From Candidatus Zixiibacteriota bacterium (lineage in GTDB: Bacteria; Zixibacteria; MSB-5A5; SM1-73), in contig JAOZNS010000096.1 in the NCBI GenBank assembly GCA_029933635.1, positions 1 to 9,575 of the forward strand: a stretch of DNA of 9,575 nucleotides. The letters run 5' to 3'. Positions 1-6,477 of this stretch are shown here, piece by piece; position 1 is the first letter of the stretch; each line of letters opens with the position of its first letter. The position numbers and the translations under genes are program-made. Under the pieces are notes generated by a model. That model had not been told where the DNA came from, did no database searches, and saw nothing but the letters and a program-made list of their open reading frames with translations.

Positions 1-6
1 AGGAGG
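1..6 (+). promoter_or_regulatory. Ribosome binding site of gene 1
   Basis: AGGAGG lies at the very start of the window. It is followed by two consecutive in-frame ATG codons at 8 and 11. The site is 1 base from the first and 4 bases from the second, so the ATG at 11 is the better start. Whatever lies upstream (promoter or preceding gene) is outside the window. Confidence 0.7.
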
Positions 7-10
7 AATG

Positions 11-1921
11 ATGGAAAGAGTCGGGCAGATAAACCTTATTTTGTGGATCTTGCTTTTCTCCGTCTGTCCTGTCCCCCTCAATGCCACCACCTACTATGTT
101 GCTCTCTGGGGCAATGATAACTGGCCCGGGACATCACCGGACTCGGCCTGGCGCCATATCGCCTACGGAACGCAGAAGATCCTTGCCGGTGATAGCTTGA
201 TAATCATGTCGGGCAACTATGGAGATGAGAATGCGGTGATCGCCCACAGCGGAACTCCATCGGACCCAATCGTCATCCGGGGAGATGTCTACAATCAGGT
301 GATCATGGAGGGTGACGGTGACGGAAATGGAATTTGGATTGAGGGTAATAGCCATATAATCATCGAAAACATCAAATTTACCAATTACTCCTCAGGGATA
401 TTCATCTATCATGAGGGTTCTTACATCACCGTCAGAAGATGTATTTTTATTGAAAATAATGCCGGAGGATTCTTGACCTGGGGGACATCATCCGACATCT
501 CTAAATGCCACCACCTTATCGCCACTGAAAATTGGTTTTCCGACTACACCGACAAACAGGATTATGGGATCTACTTCTGCTATGCGACCAATGTCCTTGC
601 CAATAACAACTACTTCTTCGGGTGGCACCATCAGGCGCTTTCATTCAAAAGGAGAGTCCACTACGGAATCGCAAGGCATAATATCTTTGAGGGTTTTCGT
701 TATACCGCCCTATACCTGGGTCAGAACTTAGATGCCCCGAGTGATACCAACCGGTGTCGTTATCTCATCGCCGAGAATAATGTCTTCCGCCCCGCACTGG
801 GATACAGGGCAAAAAGGCCAATCTGGGTCTCCAATGTTGAGTATGCGGTGGTAAGAAATAACTTCATGGAGGGCAAGGACAGCGTTGATGGCGGATGGGG
901 TGAAGGGATCGCCCTGGGTGATTATGAAGCGGGTTACGAACCGGCAAATCCCACCCATATCACCATATACAACAATGTGATGCGCCGTATCGGTGGCACC
1001 ACCACCAATCCCGGAATCAGGGTTTATCACGACTGCCACGATGTCCGGGTCTTCAATAATACCTTTGCCCACTGTGCCTATGGGTTGGGGTTTGAGAAGG
1101 AGGACACCGTTCTCTTTCAGCACAACATATTTTACAATTACCGTCACGGTATGGTTCGTGAGGGCACTGGTCGATATGCCATGTTCCGGTATAATGACAT
1201 CTACCCCTACTGGTCTGGGGCAGGACCCACCAATATCTATGAGGATCCTCTTTTTGTTGGACCCTTTGACAGTCTGGTCCTGCAGGGTGAGAATCCCCAC
1301 TTTGTCCCGGATTTCAGTCGTGCCGAGGTCTGTCGGCTCCAGGCAAATTCACCTTGCATAGGTGCCGGAGAACCGCTCACAAAGACCATGGGTTCTGGTA
1401 GTGGTAACGAGATACCGGTTGAAGATGCCGGTTATTTCACCGATGGTTTTGATATTGGTGATGGCGATCTGATCCGGGTCGGTGCTTATGATTCGTTGAG
1501 GATAGTGGATATCGATTATGAGAATAATAGAATCACTGTTGCCCGGAACATCTCCTGGAATAACGGTGATGGGGTGAGCCTCACCTATTATGGTTCTGCA
1601 CCGGATATGGGCGCTTACGAGTATTATTCAGTAGCTGTTGGGGAAGATAAGCAGCATTACCGCTCATTCTTCACCCTTCATCCCAACCCGGCGCGCTCCC
1701 AGGTCTCCATTAGCTATTTTCTTCCGAGACCGGGACGGGTTTCGCTCACCCTTTACAATCCCCTGGGACAGATCGTCAAAAGCATGGAAGAGGCTAGCAC
1801 CAAAGCCGGCCTTCACTCATTGGAACTCAATACTGCAACACTGGCATCGGGATTGTATTTTTTAAGATTAGATGTTGAGGGTATGGATTTGGCAGTAAAA
1901 AAACTGGTTCTACTCAAATAG
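11..1921 (+). CDS. Secreted right-handed beta-helix protein with type IX-type C-terminal sorting domain
   Basis: A 636-residue exported protein, counted from the ATG at 11. Residues 1-24 form a signal peptide (MERVGQINLILWILLF, then a cut after PLNA). The mature protein opens with TTYYVALWGNDNWPGTSPDS and an AGDSLIIMSGNY segment, the usual first turns of pectate-lyase-like or PL6-like parallel beta-helices. Residues about 85-440 are repeated short strands rich in N-N-x-F and I-x-x-N patterns (ENIKFTNY, ARHNIFEG, AENNVFRP, VRNNFMEG, IYNNVM, VFNNTF, FQHNIFYN), which are beta-helix rungs. SPCIGAGE (447-454) and APDMGAYEY (530-538) are the usual end motifs, but about 75 residues sit between them. 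Residues about 554-636 match the type A sorting tail: HPNPAR, then LYNPLGQIV, ASGLYFLRL and a final VKKLVLLK. The beta-helix suggests binding or cleavage of a polysaccharide, but I see no assignable catalytic residues. It is probably carried across the outer membrane by a Por-type system. Gene 5 is a paralog. Confidence 0.9.
   Translation: MERVGQINLILWILLFSVCPVPLNATTYYVALWGNDNWPGTSPDSAWRHIAYGTQKILAGDSLIIMSGNYGDENAVIAHSGTPSDPIVIRGDVYNQVIMEGDGDGNGIWIEGNSHIIIENIKFTNYSSGIFIYHEGSYITVRRCIFIENNAGGFLTWGTSSDISKCHHLIATENWFSDYTDKQDYGIYFCYATNVLANNNYFFGWHHQALSFKRRVHYGIARHNIFEGFRYTALYLGQNLDAPSDTNRCRYLIAENNVFRPALGYRAKRPIWVSNVEYAVVRNNFMEGKDSVDGGWGEGIALGDYEAGYEPANPTHITIYNNVMRRIGGTTTNPGIRVYHDCHDVRVFNNTFAHCAYGLGFEKEDTVLFQHNIFYNYRHGMVREGTGRYAMFRYNDIYPYWSGAGPTNIYEDPLFVGPFDSLVLQGENPHFVPDFSRAEVCRLQANSPCIGAGEPLTKTMGSGSGNEIPVEDAGYFTDGFDIGDGDLIRVGAYDSLRIVDIDYENNRITVARNISWNNGDGVSLTYYGSAPDMGAYEYYSVAVGEDKQHYRSFFTLHPNPARSQVSISYFLPRPGRVSLTLYNPLGQIVKSMEEASTKAGLHSLELNTATLASGLYFLRLDVEGMDLAVKKLVLLK
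83..165 (+). repeat. 83-bp near-identical repeat, copy 1 (in gene 1)
   Basis: This block matches 9325-9407 at 82 of 83 positions. The single difference (T at 103, C at 9345) is synonymous in an alanine codon. It encodes the first 28 residues from the Ala at the predicted signal peptidase site (ATTYYVALWGND through AWRHIAY). It begins on a codon boundary in both genes, and identity drops abruptly on each side. Confidence 0.95.
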
Positions 1922-1930
1922 AAAGGAGGT
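1922..1930 (+). promoter_or_regulatory. Strong ribosome binding site that decides the start of gene 2
   Basis: AAAGGAGGT is a near-perfect anti-16S match immediately after the gene 1 stop. A GTG at 1933 is only 2 bases away and an ATG at 1936 is 5 bases away, so the ATG is preferred. An in-frame TGA at 1930-1932 rules out any earlier start. Confidence 0.8.
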
Positions 1931-1935
1931 GAGTG

Positions 1936-3117
1936 ATGTGGCTCTTAGGGGTTGTTCTCTTCCTGACCGGATACAGTGGTCCTGGGAGCTGTGGTTTCGC
2001 ATCGCTCAAGATCCGGGCCGACGCCAGAATGGCGGCAATGGGTTGCGCGGGCACTGGAGGATTCACTGGTGGCGCCTCGATTTTAGAAAATCCAGCGGGG
2101 ATTGTGAGGTCACCACACCAATTAACATCTACTTACCTCAATTACATCGTTGGTATTCACGCCGGTTTTCTGGGATATGTCTACCCAATAGGGGCGGCTC
2201 AGGGTCTTGGACTTGGTGTTTCTTATCTAAATTACGGAAATATCCCGGAGACGACACCTGATAACCCCACCGGAGCAGGATATGGGACCTATTCTGCCGC
2301 TGATCTTCTGGTCGCCCTCGGATATGGCCTTAGAGTGATAGAGGATTTAGACCTTGGTGCTGCGCTTAAAACTATCTATGAGAAGATTCACGACTACAGA
2401 AGGATGGGCCTGGCAGTTGATTTCGGAATGAGATATCTGGGACCGATAAGTGGGTTGTCGATGGGATTGGCGATGCGTAACCTCGGCTTTCAGAATAAAC
2501 CGTTTATTGAAGAGCGGGCCCGACTACCACTCCTCTGGGAATTCGGAGTGAATCAGCAACTTTTGAACCACACTCTCAGCATCAGTGGGGATCTGGGCTA
2601 TGCGCTCGATACCAAATTCTATTACGAACTCGGTGTCGAATATTTCCTCACAGAAATTTTTTCCATCCGGATGGGCTATCGATCTCAAGGTCGAGACTTG
2701 AGGACCGGTTCCGGTATGGATATACTTGCCGGAATATCGGCGGGAATTGGTGTTGTCTGGAAGAGGCTTTCCATTGATTATGCCTTCGTCCCCTATAATC
2801 AACTTGGGAATACCGATCGTATCTCGCTCACGATTTCCCTCGGGCGGGAAACATTCCCTTCACAGGGTTCGATTGAACCTCTGAAGGAGGCGGAAGCTTA
2901 TCGGAAACGGGGCGATTGGGCGAGCGCTGCGGTAGCGTATGAGAAGGTGATATCATCGAGGAAAGGCGATGCTCGAATCTACCAGTGGCTTGGTTACTGC
3001 TACTATAAATTGGGGAGAAGAGAGGACGCGATCATGGTCTATAAGAGAGCACTCGAGCTGGATCCAGATAATGAACGGATCAAGAAGAGTCTCAGACTTC
3101 TTAAGGGAGAGCAGTGA
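1936..3117 (+). CDS. PorV/PorQ-family outer-membrane barrel protein with C-terminal TPR repeats
   Basis: A 393-residue protein from the ATG at 1936 (a GTG at 1933 is possible but too close to the ribosome site). Residues 1 to about 22 are a hydrophobic export signal, MWLLGVVLFLTG, unusual in lacking a basic residue at its start. Residues about 25-310 resemble the PorV/PorQ family: an opening ADARMAAMGCAGTGG, then ENPAGI (the family's WNPAGL-like motif), then alternating amphipathic strands such as GLGLGVSYLNYGNIPE, FGMRYLGPISGLSMGLAMRNLG, YYELGVEYFLTEIFSIRMGYR and ISAGIGVVWKRLSIDYAF, as in a FadL-type barrel. Residues about 314-393 form two TPR units. The second is canonical: ARIYQWLGYCYYKLGRRED, then AI..YKRAL.LDPDN. 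In type IX systems PorV shuttles cargo from the translocon to the surface-attachment complex, so its position among genes with sorting tails supports a secretion role. The exact partner is inferred. The TPR would probably face the periplasm. A TPR pair is not part of canonical PorV. Confidence 0.82.
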   Translation: MWLLGVVLFLTGYSGPGSCGFASLKIRADARMAAMGCAGTGGFTGGASILENPAGIVRSPHQLTSTYLNYIVGIHAGFLGYVYPIGAAQGLGLGVSYLNYGNIPETTPDNPTGAGYGTYSAADLLVALGYGLRVIEDLDLGAALKTIYEKIHDYRRMGLAVDFGMRYLGPISGLSMGLAMRNLGFQNKPFIEERARLPLLWEFGVNQQLLNHTLSISGDLGYALDTKFYYELGVEYFLTEIFSIRMGYRSQGRDLRTGSGMDILAGISAGIGVVWKRLSIDYAFVPYNQLGNTDRISLTISLGRETFPSQGSIEPLKEAEAYRKRGDWASAAVAYEKVISSRKGDARIYQWLGYCYYKLGRREDAIMVYKRALELDPDNERIKKSLRLLKGEQ

Positions 3118-3129
3118 TTTGAGGGTCAA

Positions 3130-6100
3130 ATGAAACCAAATCTCACCGGCTTGGGGCTTTATCTCTTCGCGGTTGGGATAATCTATGCCCAACCGGTAAT
3201 CGTTGACTGGAGTTCAAACGGCTCTGGTGCATCGGACTCGAAGGATATCATGTATCTTGTGAATCCTGGGGAGGTGGTTACTTTCTCGGTAACAACCAAT
3301 GAAGCCTGCGACTTCTCCTGGGAGGTAAACAAAAAAGTTTTATCTACTTCCTCCGGTACCTCCTCTTTCTTTACATTTGAGGTTCCTCACCATGACCCCG
3401 ATCCATCAAAATGTATCTGGGAAATCCATGTAAAGGCATATAATCAGAATGGTGAAGTTCACCACGAATGGGTTATCTCTATCCTGGATGAGTCGGAGGC
3501 GCCGGATATCTTCGAGAGCTTTTCTGACCGGAAATATAAAGAGAGGACCGAGACCGATCCCTGGGGAAGACCTTTACTGGAATGGGAAGGAGGGAGCGAT
3601 AAAGATCCAGAAGACTGCTATCTTGTCGGAGATCCATGGACATCCCTGAGAACCCCATGGGATATAACCCAGGGGACATGGATATTCTGGTATAAATATT
3701 CCTTTAAAGAGACCCATCAGACCGGAAGTCATGTGACATTCTATCCCATTGCTAAAAATGCCTGGGGAGGATATACCGGCACCGACTATTTCACAGTTAC
3801 ATGGAACAAAAATTCTGATGCCCATCATCACTACGGAATTGGCACCGATATGTATGGTGAAAGTGTGAGCTTCAGCATGGAATATGATGGTGCGGGATGG
3901 TATGAAAACGGGGAATGGCAAAAACTTATACTTATAATCAAAGGGAATTACTACTATGTCTATAAAGAGGTCATCCACGAAACTCTGCTTCCAGAGGGAA
4001 AGATAATGTTTGAAAATTATGTGTATGAACCCCTTATCTCTGAGGTGATACCGGACTGGATAGCGATATACATGAGAGATATGGGAGAGCCGAATAAACC
4101 CCACATTGATAACATCATGGTTTTTAAAGGGAAATACCTATTCCCGGAAAGGAGAATTTATGTTGGAGAGTATGCCTATGACCATGTAAACGCCGGCGAT
4201 GGTAAGTATGGATTTGCCTATAAAGACGGTATAATCGTTGAAGGAAGAGGGGTAACCTTAAAGGATATCGCCGATGCCATAAACAATCCCGCGATATTCT
4301 CCTACAACGAGGCTGAAAGGACCGCGATCTGTTATAAGGACCTGGTCGTCGATGAAGGGGCTGAACTGATTGTAAAGGATGAGACCCTTAAATTCCACTG
4401 TAATTATCCCGGAGAAGTTGCGTTCGTTCTTGACTATGGTTCTCGCCTATATGTAGAAAACAGCACCATCACCTCAAATACAGAATATTACTGGGTCTGG
4501 AACAATGCCGGCTCTACCACCCACTGGGGGAACGAATCCTGCACATACTGGTGGCATTTTGACTTTCAGACCTATGGTCCTCCCGGATGGAGCGGGCATT
4601 GTCCCTTAGATGTTGCATATCACGGTAGCTTTATTATAAAAAACTCAAAGATTGATAACTTCGGTCACCTGTTCTTAGACTCCCCCTATGAAATCCATAC
4701 AGAGAATACCGAGTTTACAAATATCCACGAACTTGACATTGGAACATATCCCTCCATCGGTTCTGGATATGAAAAAGCCAGGGATTTTTGCAAAGGGGAT
4801 AAATCGATCTGGATCTACACCGACGATGTGAACATAAACCGGTTTGAGATGAAAGATGTCAAGATTTCTGATAACGAAAAGCCGGTTAATATTTTGTTTT
4901 CAATAAATGCTCATCGGGATAGATTAAATGTCTATAATCTTGATGCGAAGGATGATAATATTCTTATCAAAGAGTCTATGGCTCAGAATGGGAGTCAGTC
5001 CCATTCCTGTTATGCTAACGGTGCCCCTTATGGAAGTAATAGCTATATAACAAGTGGGATAGGTCTTGTGAACTGCAGGTTCAAAAATCTCATCATCAAC
5101 CCCGGAAAGTTTACCGATTGTGAGGGCAATCCCGTTGAGAAGTATGCCCTTGTTAAATACTATCTCGATGTCCTGGTTATAGACTCGCTTGGAAAACCGG
5201 TTCCCGGGGCAGAGGTCTTTGTCATAAACGAGGTTGATGCGGGATATCCGGCAGAAAATATGTCCGAAGAGAAACCTTACTGCACTGGAGAATACAACTG
5301 TTTCTATCACCACTATCGAGTGGTTCAGGGCAAGCCGGTATATTCGGTCCAGACCGGTCCTGATGGACATACCCCCCTTCCCTCTGACCCTCAGAATACA
5401 CTGATAATTACCGATTACAAAAAGACCGAGAATGACAGCCTGGATGGGATAAGGATCAGCTGGAAACTCCACCATTCTTACTGGGGGATCTTGGAATGGG
5501 AGATGTATAACCGGGTCCATGGAAGGGTCATTCATGAGACTTATAAGATTCCATATTCCGAGTTTGCAGAGGGGGATACCCATCATGTGAAACTCATTTA
5601 TGAATCGAAAGACAGCACTTTTCAGCTCATCATAAAAAATCAGAAGGATTCTCTGATCTGGGATTCCGGAAAGAAAAAGGTCGGCACAGATATTTATCCC
5701 TTAGGGTTTAACCAGATCGGTTTTGAGGTTAGGAAGCACCCCTATGCGACAAAGGAGATATCCTGGAAACCGGAGGGGTTTATAAAGCTCTATTCCAGGG
5801 TATATCGGGGTGAAATAGAGGCATGGGTAGACAATATGCGAATAGATGTCGAGGGGATCGGTCTTATCGAGGATAATAACTATTCAAATGATCCCGGCTT
5901 GATTCCCATTATTGATGATGGATGGGAATATTACCGATTATCAAATTCTACCCAGGGAAGAAGTTTTACCATGGAGTTCGATATTGCATTCCCCACCCTT
6001 GATGCGGATGGACCGTGGGTATCGGTCTGGTTCGGTAGTAGCTTCTCCCAGGAGGTCATTCCCGGAAACATCAACTATACCTATACCATAATTGCATCAA

Positions 6101-6477
6101 AAGGTGGTTTGACCGGAATGGTAGAAGGTGTCGACCCCGATGATGCCTGGTATCGGGAAAATCCGATGGATCCGACCTATACGGTAATTATTGTCCTGGG
6201 GAAGCAGAAACAGCCCCCAGAGATACTCGTCTATCCCAACCCTTATAGGGCTGATATGGGGTGGGAGGAAAAGATTGTATTTGCAAACCTTCCAGAGGAG
6301 GCAACGATATGGATTTATACGATTGCAGGGGAGCTGGTTGAGAAGATCGAGCATAAGGCGGAGACCGCTGGTGGGATCGTGGAGTGGGATATAAGTGATA
6401 TCGCCAGTGGAATCTATATCTATCTCATAAAATCGAAGGATTTTAAAAAGAAAGGTAAAATAGGGGTGATAAAATGA
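3130..6477 (+). CDS. Giant multidomain surface protein (Ig-like, two LamG-like modules, beta-helix, carboxypeptidase-regulatory-like, sorting tail)
   Basis: An exported protein of 1115 residues. The start at 3130 follows a weak GAGGG site 4 bases upstream, 12 bases after the gene 2 stop. Residues 1-20 are a signal peptide ending IIYA before QPVIVDW. Residues about 40-120 look like an Ig-like fold (PGEVVTFSVTTNEACDFSW to NGEVHHEWVISIL). Residues 127-152 hold DIFESFSDRKY and TETDPWGRPLLEW. Residues about 155-340 look concanavalin/laminin-G-like, ending HIDNIMVFKG. Residues about 340-660 are short beta-helical strands (VENSTITSN, IKNSKIDNF, TENTEFTNI, MKDVKIS, NCRFKNLII), with a Trp/Tyr-rich stretch at about 451-492. 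Residues 677-701 (YYLDVLVIDSLGKPVPGAEV) match a carboxypeptidase-regulatory-like domain, followed by GPDGHTPLPSDPQNTLIITD. Residues about 771-906 look like a second concanavalin-like module ending AWVDNMRIDVEG. Residues 1032-1115 are the sorting tail, opening ILVYPNPYRADMGWEE. No enzyme motif is assignable; carbohydrate or protein binding at the surface is the best guess. Domain borders are by eye. Confidence 0.8.
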   Translation: MKPNLTGLGLYLFAVGIIYAQPVIVDWSSNGSGASDSKDIMYLVNPGEVVTFSVTTNEACDFSWEVNKKVLSTSSGTSSFFTFEVPHHDPDPSKCIWEIHVKAYNQNGEVHHEWVISILDESEAPDIFESFSDRKYKERTETDPWGRPLLEWEGGSDKDPEDCYLVGDPWTSLRTPWDITQGTWIFWYKYSFKETHQTGSHVTFYPIAKNAWGGYTGTDYFTVTWNKNSDAHHHYGIGTDMYGESVSFSMEYDGAGWYENGEWQKLILIIKGNYYYVYKEVIHETLLPEGKIMFENYVYEPLISEVIPDWIAIYMRDMGEPNKPHIDNIMVFKGKYLFPERRIYVGEYAYDHVNAGDGKYGFAYKDGIIVEGRGVTLKDIADAINNPAIFSYNEAERTAICYKDLVVDEGAELIVKDETLKFHCNYPGEVAFVLDYGSRLYVENSTITSNTEYYWVWNNAGSTTHWGNESCTYWWHFDFQTYGPPGWSGHCPLDVAYHGSFIIKNSKIDNFGHLFLDSPYEIHTENTEFTNIHELDIGTYPSIGSGYEKARDFCKGDKSIWIYTDDVNINRFEMKDVKISDNEKPVNILFSINAHRDRLNVYNLDAKDDNILIKESMAQNGSQSHSCYANGAPYGSNSYITSGIGLVNCRFKNLIINPGKFTDCEGNPVEKYALVKYYLDVLVIDSLGKPVPGAEVFVINEVDAGYPAENMSEEKPYCTGEYNCFYHHYRVVQGKPVYSVQTGPDGHTPLPSDPQNTLIITDYKKTENDSLDGIRISWKLHHSYWGILEWEMYNRVHGRVIHETYKIPYSEFAEGDTHHVKLIYESKDSTFQLIIKNQKDSLIWDSGKKKVGTDIYPLGFNQIGFEVRKHPYATKEISWKPEGFIKLYSRVYRGEIEAWVDNMRIDVEGIGLIEDNNYSNDPGLIPIIDDGWEYYRLSNSTQGRSFTMEFDIAFPTLDADGPWVSVWFGSSFSQEVIPGNINYTYTIIASKGGLTGMVEGVDPDDAWYRENPMDPTYTVIIVLGKQKQPPEILVYPNPYRADMGWEEKIVFANLPEEATIWIYTIAGELVEKIEHKAETAGGIVEWDISDIASGIYIYLIKSKDFKKKGKIGVIK
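6223..6474 (+). other. YPNPYRA-type C-terminal sorting domain of gene 3
   Basis: This encodes residues 1032-1115 of gene 3: YPNPYRA, then IWIYTIAGELVEKIE, then SGIYIYLIK and KIGVIK. It is closely similar to the tail of gene 4 (9027-9266), with the same order of motifs and only a four-residue length difference in the central loop. It is only distantly similar to the tail of gene 1. The fold is expected to be the Ig-like sandwich of FlgD/type A sorting domains. Confidence 0.8.
6462..6477 (+). promoter_or_regulatory. Ribosome site and ATGA stop-start overlap between genes 3 and 4
   Basis: AGGGG at 6462-6466 lies inside the last codons of gene 3, 7 bases before the ATG at 6474. The ATG shares bases with the TGA stop of gene 3 (ATGA, 6474-6477). 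This arrangement is typical of translational coupling, so the two large proteins are probably made in linked amounts. Confidence 0.8.

Noticed and set aside
728..1300. Minus-strand open frame (190 codons) inside gene 1
   Set aside because: It is fully antisense to beta-helix rungs. Its repetitive, low-information product reflects the reverse complement of the repeats rather than a gene.
1922..1935. GTG at 1933 as the start of gene 2
   Set aside because: It is only 2 bases from the AAAGGAGGT site. The ATG at 1936 has better spacing and costs only one residue.
4924..5586. Long minus-strand open frame (220 codons) inside gene 3
   Set aside because: It lies fully opposite gene 3, has no recognisable domain or ribosome site, and its translation has no signal or family pattern. 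It is a shadow of the coding strand.
6474..6477. Possible frameshift joining genes 3 and 4 into one protein
   Set aside because: Gene 3 ends with a complete sorting tail and gene 4 begins with its own ribosome site and signal peptide, so the ATGA overlap is a normal coupled gene boundary.
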